Shown: positions 1 to 5,590, counted from the first letter of the stretch. The stretch is 6,921 bases of DNA from Gammaproteobacteria bacterium (GCA_005877675.1 VBNZ01000141.1:1-6921); one strand, 5' to 3'. The notes: a model not told the origin generated them from the sequence alone. Numbers and translations: made by a program.

Positions 1-21
1 GTCGGAGTACGAGAAGGCTAC

Positions 22-75
22 GAATTGAGCAATGGTGCCGCGATCGGCCTGATTCAATCCGGTGTTGCTCAATTC
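22..75. repeat. 11-bp inverted repeat spanning the yigZ stop
   Basis: GAATTGAGCAA at 22-32 is matched exactly by its reverse complement TTGCTCAATTC at 65-75, leaving a 32-base loop. The right arm contains the yigZ stop codon (69-71, minus strand). In the minus-strand transcript this could fold into a hairpin at the end of the operon, but no T-run follows, so it is not a standard intrinsic terminator. The rest of 1-68 shows no gene I can support. Confidence 0.5.
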
Positions 76-662
76 ACGACACTGAGCGTGCTGCCCCCAC
101 GCGTCGCATCGGCCAGCAGCGTGCGCAGCGTCGCGACGCGGTCGGCCGGCAGCGACACGCGCAACACGACGCCATCGGACTCGTAGCGCTCGCCGAGTTT
201 CGTCGCCTGCAATTCGGCCAAACGCGCATGCAGCAGCGGCAGCAGCGCAAACGGCAGCATGAATTCCACGGCGGCTAACGTGATGATCTCGGTCTTGGCG
301 GCGAGTCGCAAACATTCCGCGGCGCAGCCGCCGTAGGCGCGGACAAGCCCGCCCGCGCCGAGCTTGATGCCACCGAACCAGCGCGTAACCACCACGACAA
401 CGCGATCGAGCTGCTGCCCATCGATCGCCTGCAGTATCGGCTTGCCCGCGGTGCCTGCGGGTTCGCCATCGTCGTTGAAACGATAGTACTGGTCGATGCG
501 GTAGGCCCAGCAGTTGTGGGTGGCATTCGCGTCGGACACTCGCGCGACAAAATCGAGCGCGGCATCGGTGGCGTCGACCGTGCGCGCGTGTGCGACGAAG
601 CGGCTTTTGCGAATTTCCTGACTGAGCGTTGCGGGCGCGGCCAGCGTGAAGCGGGCGCTCAT
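69..662 (-). CDS. yigZ: YigZ/IMPACT family protein (UPF0029)
   Basis: A protein of 197 residues, close to the usual length of about 200 for bacterial YigZ. The family has an N-terminal IMPACT/UPF0029 domain and a C-terminal DUF1949 domain. It is related to eukaryotic IMPACT, a regulator of the Gcn2 pathway, but its bacterial role is not settled. Visible hallmarks are KSRFVAHA (19-26), HNCWAYR (49-55), DDGEPAGTAGKPIL (64-77) and TRWFGGIKLGAGGLVRAY (93-110). The DUF1949-like part runs from about 135 to the end. The frame is open upstream, but the ATG at 662 is preferred: the conserved domain begins right after it, and it overlaps the upstream gene's stop as ATGA. No Shine-Dalgarno is visible there, so translation is probably coupled. 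It is the last gene of the sigma/anti-sigma operon. A functional link to the sigma factor is only inferred from position. Confidence 0.93.
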   Translation of the reverse strand: MSARFTLAAPATLSQEIRKSRFVAHARTVDATDAALDFVARVSDANATHNCWAYRIDQYYRFNDDGEPAGTAGKPILQAIDGQQLDRVVVVVTRWFGGIKLGAGGLVRAYGGCAAECLRLAAKTEIITLAAVEFMLPFALLPLLHARLAELQATKLGERYESDGVVLRVSLPADRVATLRTLLADATRGGSTLSVVN

Positions 663-1768
663 TGAATCTGCAATTGGTTGAGAATGTCCGGCGGCCAGGA
701 ATCTGTAGGGCAGCGCGTGCGGAAATCTGCATATGCGCGGCGCGCTTCTTCGCGATGCGCCTGCCCGATCAGATTTTTTACGACCAGGCGGCGCAGCAGC
801 GGCGTTGGCGGAATTTCGGGCGGATAGTGGCCGTGCCACGCGCCGCCCTGCGGTGCTGGGCAGGTGGCCATCGACGATTGCACGCTGCCGACGGCGCTTG
901 CCGGCGCAGGCGCGGCCACGCTCTTGGCGCGCGCGGCGTCGTTCAGGGCGGCACCTGCCGCGGCGCGCGGCTGCAGCGCCTGTTTCGCGCTGATTTCATC
1001 GGTCCGCGTCGATTGCGCGACGGAAGGCGCTGCCTCAGTCGCGACGGGGGCTGCTGCCGCCGGCGGCGGCGGCGCAGGCGCAGCATAGGTCGCCGTCGCC
1101 GCCGAATTTTCCACTTTTTCCTGTTGACGTCGTTCGACTTCCTTCGGCTTCGACGGCGTGGGAAACGCCTGCGGTTCGGGTTTCGAGGCTGCGATTGGCG
1201 CATCGCCTGGTGCCTTGGTGCGAACCGGCTCGGGCGACAGCGTCTTCGCCAGGGCGCCGGGCTGGCTTTGCGCGGGCGCCGTCGGCGGCGCGGATAGCGC
1301 CGGTGGTTTCGGCGCGGAACTTTCGCGCACAGCGTTCGCGACCTTGTCCGCGTTGGCGCCGGAATCGAGCTTGGCTTTTTCCTCGGCCCGCACGGCCGCC
1401 GTTACGGGCGCATTCGTGCGCTCGCGTGAGGTCCAGGCCGACGGCGCCATGCGCCAGGCGATGCCCGCGGCAAGCACCAGCATCGCGGCAGCGCCGAGCG
1501 CAGGCAGCCAGCGCGGATGGCGCAGATACATCCGCGTCGGCGTCAGATTTGCGTCTTCGACATCGGCCTTCGCACCGCTGGTATGGCCGTCGTCGGACAG
1601 TGCAAGTTCACGCTGCGCGAGCGCACGCACGCGCGCGTCGAGCTGCGCATCCGGCGCGGCGAGCGGCAGCTTGCGATACAACGCTGCGAGCTGCGCTTCG
1701 TCGTTACGCAAAAACGCCTCGAACTCGAGTTCGAACTGTTGCTGCGCGCGGGTCTTTTCGTCGCTCAT
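659..1768 (-). CDS. Single-span membrane protein, putative anti-sigma factor
   Basis: A protein of 369 residues directly downstream of the ECF sigma gene, overlapping its stop by ATGA. The N-terminus (1-86) is charged and probably cytoplasmic. A hydrophobic segment at about 87-107 is the only clear membrane span. Residues about 115-300 are very rich in Ala and Pro, including a PPPP run near 233-236, and look like a flexible periplasmic linker. A compact C-terminal part (about 318-369) has the pattern KNLIGQAHREEARRAYADFR (331-350), resembling a short helical repeat seen at the ends of similar xanthomonad proteins. Two cysteines in the exported part (C303 and C353) could form a disulfide. The HxxxCxxC zinc motif of ZAS anti-sigma factors is absent. 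Position, topology and coupling suggest an anti-sigma or sigma-modulating role; this is inference. A GGGAG sequence lies about 11 bases before the ATG. Confidence 0.8.
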   Translation of the reverse strand: MSDEKTRAQQQFELEFEAFLRNDEAQLAALYRKLPLAAPDAQLDARVRALAQRELALSDDGHTSGAKADVEDANLTPTRMYLRHPRWLPALGAAAMLVLAAGIAWRMAPSAWTSRERTNAPVTAAVRAEEKAKLDSGANADKVANAVRESSAPKPPALSAPPTAPAQSQPGALAKTLSPEPVRTKAPGDAPIAASKPEPQAFPTPSKPKEVERRQQEKVENSAATATYAAPAPPPPAAAAPVATEAAPSVAQSTRTDEISAKQALQPRAAAGAALNDAARAKSVAAPAPASAVGSVQSSMATCPAPQGGAWHGHYPPEIPPTPLLRRLVVKNLIGQAHREEARRAYADFRTRCPTDSWPPDILNQLQIQ

Positions 1769-2316
1769 TCGGCGAGTTTCTCCCGGATCTTCGCGAACGC
1801 ATAGCGCAAGCGCGATTTCACCGTTTCCTGGCCGGCCTGCGTCACCTCGGCGATTTCCGCGAGGCCCAGGCCATTTTCGACACGCAGCACGAAAGCCTCG
1901 CGCTGCTCGTCAGGCAGCGTGTCGAGCGCAACCTGCAGGCGCCGGCGCTGCTCAAATTCGCTCAGCACCTGCTCGGGCCGATCGCTCTCCGGCGCATCGA
2001 GCAGGCGCAGCACGGTTTCGGTTTCGTCCGCATCCGCCTGCGGGCGCTCGCGGCGGTACTGGTCGATGATCAGATTGTGCGCGATCTGCAATAACCACGT
2101 GCTGAACTTCGCCTCGCTGCGGTAGCGCGCGCGCGCCGCGACCGCGCGGCTCCAGGTTTCCTGGAACAACTCGTCGGCGACCGCCCGGTCACGTACGCCG
2201 CGCAGAATGTAGCGATACAGCATGCCGCGCTGACGTGCGTACAGCGCATCGAACGCGCGCAGGTCGCCGCGCGCATAGGCGAGCATCAGTTCCTCGTCGG
2301 GAGTCTGTGCATACAT
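1765..2316 (-). CDS. ECF-type RNA polymerase sigma factor
   Basis: A protein of 183 residues with the two domains of an extracytoplasmic-function sigma factor. Region 2 (about 8-90) has DEELMLAYARGDLRAFDALY (8-27), LFQETW (50-55) and FSTWLLQIAHNLIIDQYRR (71-89). Region 4 (about 122-180) has LPDEQREAFVLR (134-145) and the helix-turn-helix GLAEIAEVTQAGQETVKSRL (151-170). It would direct RNA polymerase to a stress or envelope regulon that cannot be identified here. The start at 2316 is chosen because the conserved DEEL segment follows it; it has no Shine-Dalgarno. An in-frame ATG at 2286 has a good GAGGA just upstream, but would remove the start of region 2.1. The stop overlaps the next gene's ATG by 4 bases, tying it to its probable regulator. 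Confidence 0.93.
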   Translation of the reverse strand: MYAQTPDEELMLAYARGDLRAFDALYARQRGMLYRYILRGVRDRAVADELFQETWSRAVAARARYRSEAKFSTWLLQIAHNLIIDQYRRERPQADADETETVLRLLDAPESDRPEQVLSEFEQRRRLQVALDTLPDEQREAFVLRVENGLGLAEIAEVTQAGQETVKSRLRYAFAKIREKLAE

Positions 2317-2320
2317 GTAG

Positions 2321-2336
2321 ACGAGGATTATGCCAA
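2321..2336 (-). promoter_or_regulatory. Possible extended -10 promoter of the sigma operon
   Basis: Read on the minus strand, TTGGCATAAT contains a TGn extension followed by CATAAT (one mismatch to TATAAT, at 2333-2328). No convincing -35 box lies 16-18 bases upstream, and no ECF-type GGAAC/CGTC pair is clear. A transcript starting about 7 bases downstream would begin only about 5 bases before the ATG at 2316, making it nearly leaderless. Weak support. Confidence 0.25.
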
Positions 2337-2508
2337 AACGTGCAGGTGCGGCACGCGGCGGGCGCTGCGGCTGTGCGACGGCAAGGGCGAGGTTCGGCAT
2401 ATCCCATGGAACGCAATGCCGCAACTCACGGGGTTAGCCAGTCTGAACGGGACCCCGTTTACGCCAAGCTTGCGGCGGCGCGATCGTAAGAGATTCGCGC
2501 CCGCCTTG

Positions 2509-2542
2509 AGAGCGCTCTTTGACAGGCTCAGGGCGAATGCCC
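2509..2542. repeat. Degenerate REP-like repeat (GACAGGCTCAGGGCGAA type)
   Basis: A perfect 10-base palindrome AGAGCGCTCT (2509-2518) is followed by TTTGACAGGCTCAGGGCGAA (2518-2537). From memory this resembles a widespread proteobacterial intergenic repeat containing TTCGACAGGCTCAGG. Read on the minus strand it gives the tell-tale ALSLSK peptide. The hairpin here is decayed (TTTG against CGAA), while GGGC-GAAT-GCCC (2531-2542) forms a small stem. It lies just downstream of the aldehyde dehydrogenase stop and may slow decay or end its transcript. The rest of the 2317-2560 gap shows only the weak promoter above and a small AACGG/CCGTT stem at 2446-2459. Confidence 0.55.
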
Positions 2543-2560
2543 ATCTTGCGCGCTCGAGGC

Positions 2561-3994
2561 TCACGGGTCGCGCATGACCATCAGGCGTATCTCGGTCATA
2601 TCCTCAATCGCATAACGGATGCCTTCGCGGCCCAGGCCAGAGTCCTTGACGCCGCCGTAGGGCATATTGTCGACGCGGAAGCTCGGCACGTCGCCGATCA
2701 CCACGCCGCCGACGTCGAGTTCGTCCCAGGCGCGCATCGCCTTGCGCACATCGTAGGTGAACACGCCCGCCTGCAGGCCGAACGTGCTGTCGTTGACCAG
2801 GCGGATCGCGTCGTCGAAATTTTTATACTTTTGCAGAATCGTGACCGGGCCGAATGCTTCCATACAGGCGACTTTCTGCGCTGCGTCGACATTCTCCAGT
2901 ACGGTCGCTTCGAGCATGGCGCCGGTGCGCTTGCCGCCGCACAGCAGCTTCGCGCCGGCCTTGAGCGCTTCCTGCACCCAGTCATCGAGGCGCTTGGCTT
3001 CTTTCTCGTCGATCATCGGACCGATGAAGGTCTTCTCGTCCTTCGGATCGCCCGCAACGAGTTTTTTCGTGGCCGCGACGAAAGCATCGCGGAAGCGCTC
3101 GTAGAAATCCTCCTGCACGAGAATGCGCTGCGCCTTGATGCAGCTCTGACCCGACTGATAGAACGCGCCGAAGATCACGCGCTCGATCACGAAGTCGAGT
3201 CGGTCGCCCTGGTCATTGTCGATGATGCACGCGGCGTTGCCGCCGAGTTCGAGCACGACCTTCTTCTTGCCCGCACGCGCCTTCAAATCCCAGCCGACCG
3301 CGGGCGATCCGGTGAACGAGAGCAGCTTGAAGCGCTCGTCGGTCGTGAACAGGTCGGCGCCGTCGCGGTGCGCGGGCAGGATCGAGAATGCGCCCTTGGG
3401 CAAATCCGTTTCGGCCAGAACCTCGCCGATGATCAATGCGCCGATCGGCGTGCGGCTCGCCGGTTTGAGCACGAACGGACAGCCGACAGCGAGCGCAGGC
3501 GCAACCTTGTGCGCGGCGAGATTCAACGGAAAATTGAACGGCGAAATGAACGAACACGGCCCGATCGGCACGCGCCGGGTGAAGCCGCGATAGCCCTTCG
3601 CGCGCGGCGAGATTTCGAGATTGAGCACTTCGCCGTCGATGCGCACCGACTCTTCCGCGGCGACTTTGAACGTGTCGATCAGCCGCGTGGCTTCGCCGCG
3701 TGCATCTTTGATCGGCTTGCCCGCCTCGATGCACAGCGCCATTGCGAGTTCGTCGAAGCGCTCACGAAAACGCTTCACGCAATGTTCGAGCACCGCCTGA
3801 CGCTGGAACGGCGCCATTCTGCGGCACGCATCCTGCGCCGCGACCGCCGCGGCGATGCCAGCATCAATGGCCTTCGCATCCGCGAGCGCGACACGCGTGG
3901 CGACTTCGCCCGTGTACTTGTCGGTGACTTCAAGATCGGTGTTCGCCTGTACCGCCTGATTGGCGAGGTAGTACGGATAAGTCGGCTTGAGCAT
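2561..3994 (-). CDS. NAD(P)-dependent aldehyde dehydrogenase
   Basis: A full-length aldehyde dehydrogenase of 477 residues, the usual family length. It would oxidise an aldehyde to the acid in the cytoplasm using NAD or NADP. Visible active-site features are the oxyanion asparagine in SPFNFPLN (N154), the cofactor-site lysine in LKPASRTP (K177), FTGS (227-230), the general base in LELGGN (E249), the nucleophile in GQSCIKAQR (C285) and the cofactor-binding glutamate in EAFGPV (E379). The overall style resembles the lactaldehyde/ALDH21-like and non-phosphorylating GAPDH-like branches, but the substrate cannot be told from sequence alone. An open extension upstream is rejected because the ATG at 3994 has an excellent AAGGAG (4005-4000) five bases before it. 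It appears monocistronic. The neighbouring secreted pseudogene gives no clue to the pathway. Confidence 0.95.
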   Translation of the reverse strand: MLKPTYPYYLANQAVQANTDLEVTDKYTGEVATRVALADAKAIDAGIAAAVAAQDACRRMAPFQRQAVLEHCVKRFRERFDELAMALCIEAGKPIKDARGEATRLIDTFKVAAEESVRIDGEVLNLEISPRAKGYRGFTRRVPIGPCSFISPFNFPLNLAAHKVAPALAVGCPFVLKPASRTPIGALIIGEVLAETDLPKGAFSILPAHRDGADLFTTDERFKLLSFTGSPAVGWDLKARAGKKKVVLELGGNAACIIDNDQGDRLDFVIERVIFGAFYQSGQSCIKAQRILVQEDFYERFRDAFVAATKKLVAGDPKDEKTFIGPMIDEKEAKRLDDWVQEALKAGAKLLCGGKRTGAMLEATVLENVDAAQKVACMEAFGPVTILQKYKNFDDAIRLVNDSTFGLQAGVFTYDVRKAMRAWDELDVGGVVIGDVPSFRVDNMPYGGVKDSGLGREGIRYAIEDMTEIRLMVMRDP

Positions 3995-3999
3995 GGCAA

Positions 4000-4007
4000 C
4001 TCCTTCC
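4000..4007 (-). promoter_or_regulatory. Strong Shine-Dalgarno of the aldehyde dehydrogenase
   Basis: GGAAGGAG on the minus strand lies five bases before the ATG at 3994. It decides this start over the longer open frame beginning at 4039. Confidence 0.85.
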
Positions 4008-4022
4008 GTGTCTGACCATGCG

Positions 4023-4053
4023 ATTCTACTCGCATCCATTCATTGCCCGTCAT
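4023..4053 (-). promoter_or_regulatory. Candidate sigma-70 promoter of the aldehyde dehydrogenase
   Basis: TAGAAT (4028-4023, minus strand) differs from TATAAT at one base. A weak TGAC-containing -35 lies about 18-19 bases upstream, inside the REP-like repeat. The predicted start near 4016 would give a leader of about 22 bases carrying the AAGGAG site. The -35 is poor, so this is tentative. Confidence 0.35.
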
Positions 4054-4075
4054 TCCACGACGGCGGAAAATCCCA
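4048..4075. repeat. Degenerate REP-like repeat (CGTCATTCC type)
   Basis: CGTCATTCC (4048-4056) followed by CGGCGGAAAATCCC (4061-4074) resembles, from memory, the common proteobacterial intergenic repeat CGTCATTCCCGC...GCGGGAAT. The imperfect hairpin TTCC(acgacggc)GGAA spans 4053-4068, with mismatches in the stem. It lies between the dehydrogenase start and the end of the frameshifted gene. The rest of 3995-4134 holds only the promoter and ribosome binding site described above. Confidence 0.5.
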
Positions 4076-4134
4076 TTCTCTTTCGCTTTGGAACCGTGCG
4101 AGCTCCGATGCACGGGAAACATCATCGCATCACA

Positions 4135-4738
4135 TCATCGTCGCGCCTTGCCCGATTCGTCCTTCACGCGCGTGTCGGTCGCGATCCAGTTGAGCTCCCA
4201 GGTCTTGCCACCGTCGTCGGAAAAAGCCTGCTCGAAGTGGCAGGAGTCTTGCGTGATATCCGAGATGATGAAGCGCACGAGAATCGCGCGGCCGTTCAAG
4301 GTGTCGCCCGCATAGAACTCGCCGCGGCCGTTCTTGAATTCGCCGATCGACGGGACCGTCAGCGTGCCGACCTTGCTATTGGCGAAGTTGAGACTCCCGC
4401 GCGTCCGGGTTGTACAGCCGCCACGATGCGCCCTCGATATGTCCGGCGGGACCGTCGACCTCGAGCTCGACCAGATTCGCGCGGCCGTTCCAGATCTTGC
4501 TCACCACCGTCGTGCCGTCGTACTCCACCCATTCGTTGGTGCCGCTCAGCGGATGCAGGCGACGTTTGAGATGTGTCTTCCAGGTGCCGAATTCGAAATC
4601 GAAATCGTGCTGGCCGTCGTGCTTGGTCGCTGCGGGTGAGGGGTTCCCCTTTGACACTTCCACTTTCTGCTGTGCAGTCGCCCAACACGGAAAGGTGGCG
4701 ACCAGGACGCATGCGAACATATACGCTTGTCTGCTCAT
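4135..4738 (-). pseudogene. Frameshifted secreted DUF1579-like protein
   Basis: Two reading frames together make one protein of about 200 residues. The first (4738 to about 4397) gives a signal peptide, MSRQAYMFACVLVATF, with a likely cleavage after ATA (20-22). It continues with FDFEFGTWKTHLKR (46-59) and NGRANLVELEVDGPAGHIEG (84-103), ending at WRLYNPDAR (106-114). It then runs out at a TAG (4376-4378). The second (4395-4135) continues without a gap in sense: SLNFANSKVGTLTVPSIGEF, NGRGEFYAGDTLNGRAILVR, FEQAFSDDGGKTWELNWIATDTR, then TGA. One extra G at 4396, or a short deletion there, explains the break; homologs I recall have QW before SLNF, which would favour a 5-base deletion. The family is a periplasmic or secreted beta-barrel-like protein of unknown function. 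The start has a modest AGAGA site. Sequencing error cannot be excluded. Confidence 0.82.
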
Positions 4739-4766
4739 TAAGTTTCTCTGCAGGACTTTGATGTGC

Positions 4767-4818
4767 GTCAGACTGTAGCAAGCGGCCGAGACTGTACGAG
4801 GGGCCGCTTCGGCGCAAA
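4767..4818 (+). repeat. Left copy of imperfect 52-bp direct repeat
   Basis: GTCAGAC (4767-4773) and GGGCCGCTT (4801-4809), followed by GCGCAAA (4812-4818), recur at 5467-5473, 5501-5509 and 5512-5518 with identical spacing, exactly 700 bases away. About 35 of 52 positions match without gaps. The copy lies 13 bases outside the left REP hairpin. It also contains GACTGTA twice, 19 bases apart (4771 and 4790). Confidence 0.5.
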
Positions 4819-4831
4819 AGAGCTGGGCCAT

Positions 4832-4862
4832 CGTAGGTTGGGGTGAGCTTGCGAACCCCAAC
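4832..4862 (+). repeat. Left REP hairpin of the RAYT unit
   Basis: A 31-base REP element: GTAG (4833-4836), then GTTGGGGT (4837-4844) pairing perfectly with ACCCCAAC (4855-4862) across a 10-base loop. The 5' GTAG next to the stem is the hallmark of REPs recognised by RAYT transposases. It is the inverted copy of 5423-5453, with one mismatch in 31. It lies 22 bases before the transposase ATG, so in the transcript it could fold in the 5' leader and damp translation. Confidence 0.9.
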
Positions 4863-4884
4863 GCGGATAGCCGATGATCGCGAC

Positions 4885-5421
4885 ATGCGTTATCGCAGAG
4901 CCACGGCTGGCGGAGGAACCTACTTCTTTACAGTGAACCTCGCGGATCGTTCCAGCCGCTTGCTGATCGATCGCGTCGATGATTTGCGAGCCAGCGTGCG
5001 TCTCGTCAAACAACGCCATCCCTTCGACATTGTTGCCTGGGTTGCGCTGCCGGATCATCTCCACACGATTTGGACACTACCGATATCCGACAACGATTTT
5101 TCGACGCGGTGGGCGCTGATCAAAGCCGGGTTTTCGCGATGCATCGAACATGTTGAGGACATCGGGCCTAGTCGGCGCGCGAAAGGCGAGCGGGGCATTT
5201 GGCAGCGTCGCTTCTGGGAACATCAAATTCGCGATGAGGAAGACTTGGGACGCCACATCGATTACGTCCATTTCAATCCGGTCAAGCATGGGTATACCGT
5301 TCGCGCATCGGAATGGCTGTATTCCTCGATACACCGATATATTCGCCTAGAGGATTTGCCGGTCGATTGGGCTGCGCCACCAAGTGATTCGGTGAAGGAC
5401 GTCGGCGAGCGGAGCGAGTGA
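4885..5421 (+). CDS. REP-associated tyrosine transposase (RAYT)
   Basis: A protein of 178 residues of the Y1/IS200-like HUH nuclease superfamily, RAYT branch. These enzymes nick and join single-stranded REP/BIME DNA through a tyrosine. Visible features are GTYFFTVNLADRS (11-23), the metal-binding HxH in LPDHLHTIW (H58, H60), GIWQRRFWEHQIRDEED (104-120) and HIDYVHFNPVKHG (124-136). Y127 is the likely catalytic residue. All key residues are present, so the protein is probably active. The ATG at 4885 is chosen because homologs start at the RYRRA segment. An upstream GTG at 4843 would lie inside the REP hairpin. No strong ribosome binding site is visible, consistent with low expression. The gene is bracketed by two inverted REPs, the right one starting two bases after the stop. 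Confidence 0.93.
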   Translation: MRYRRATAGGGTYFFTVNLADRSSRLLIDRVDDLRASVRLVKQRHPFDIVAWVALPDHLHTIWTLPISDNDFSTRWALIKAGFSRCIEHVEDIGPSRRAKGERGIWQRRFWEHQIRDEEDLGRHIDYVHFNPVKHGYTVRASEWLYSSIHRYIRLEDLPVDWAAPPSDSVKDVGERSE

Positions 5422-5422
5422 T

Positions 5423-5453
5423 GTTGGGGTTCGCAGGCTCACCCCAACCTACG
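5423..5453 (-). repeat. Right REP hairpin of the RAYT unit
   Basis: A 31-base REP in opposite orientation to 4832-4862, identical to its reverse complement except one base in the loop. Read on the minus strand it begins with GTAG (5452-5449), followed by the GTTGGGGT/ACCCCAAC stem. It starts two bases after the transposase stop and could act as a stabilising or terminating 3' hairpin. Together the two REPs resemble a BIME around the gene that mobilises it. Confidence 0.9.
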
Positions 5454-5466
5454 TGCTTCGCCACTC

Positions 5467-5518
5467 GTCAGACACTAACGAGCGAGCAAGGCCACATATA
5501 GGGCCGCTTAAGCGCAAA
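5467..5518 (+). repeat. Right copy of imperfect 52-bp direct repeat
   Basis: It matches 4767-4818 at GTCAGAC, GGGCCGCTT and GCGCAAA with the same internal spacing and no gaps, and starts 13 bases outside the right REP, mirroring the left side. It also lies upstream of the toxin promoter. A separate small hairpin CTCGG-ACCG-CCGAG follows at 5522-5535 without a T-run. Confidence 0.5.
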
Positions 5519-5556
5519 CCGCTCGGACCGCCGAGTCGCCGTTTCGATGGGAGTGG

Positions 5557-5585
5557 TTGATTTTATGTACCTAAATTAGTACAAT
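5557..5585 (+). promoter_or_regulatory. Sigma-70 promoter of the toxin-antitoxin operon
   Basis: TTGATT (5557-5562) and TACAAT (5580-5585) are separated by 17 bases, a near-consensus promoter. The expected start, 6-7 bases after the -10, falls at 5591-5593, on or next to the toxin ATG. No Shine-Dalgarno precedes that ATG, so the toxin mRNA may be leaderless. Confidence 0.75.
5566..5583. promoter_or_regulatory. Probable autoregulatory operator of the TA operon
   Basis: TGTAC (5566-5570) and GTACA (5579-5583) are inverted repeats. Between them TAAATTA (5572-5578) is itself symmetric, leaving one extra C at 5570 or 5571 that breaks an otherwise perfect 17-base palindrome. It overlaps the -10 box and spacer, as expected for repression by the helix-turn-helix antitoxin, alone or with toxin. 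Binding is inferred. Confidence 0.6.
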
Positions 5586-5590
5586 GTGAT

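Noticed and set aside
1158..2094. Two overlapping plus-strand open frames of about 300 codons
   Set aside because: They are shadows of the sigma and anti-sigma genes in high-GC sequence, low in complexity and without motifs or ribosome sites.
2446..2459. AACGG/CCGTT stem as a terminator for the dehydrogenase
   Set aside because: The stem is short, has a 4-base loop and lacks a T-run on the minus strand.
2519..4015. Plus-strand open frame of 498 codons opposite the aldehyde dehydrogenase
   Set aside because: It is the antisense shadow of a GC-rich gene. The minus-strand protein has all ALDH motifs and a strong ribosome site, while the plus frame is Arg/Ala-rich with no recognisable domain.
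4843..4884. Upstream GTG start for the RAYT
   Set aside because: It lies within the REP hairpin and adds 14 residues not typical of the family. The ATG at 4885 begins exactly at the conserved N-terminus.
4359..4886. Alternative minus-strand frame of 175 codons over the pseudogene
   Set aside because: It does not match the signal peptide or the family segments, which lie in the other two frames that join at 4396.
4832..5453. CRISPR-like or IS with target-site duplication
   Set aside because: There are only two repeats, inverted and not evenly arrayed, and no short duplication flanks them. The REP/RAYT explanation fits better.
5522..5535. CTCGG-ACCG-CCGAG hairpin downstream of the right repeat
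   Set aside because: The stem is only 5 bases and has no T-run after it, so it is not supportable as a terminator and may be chance in GC-rich DNA.
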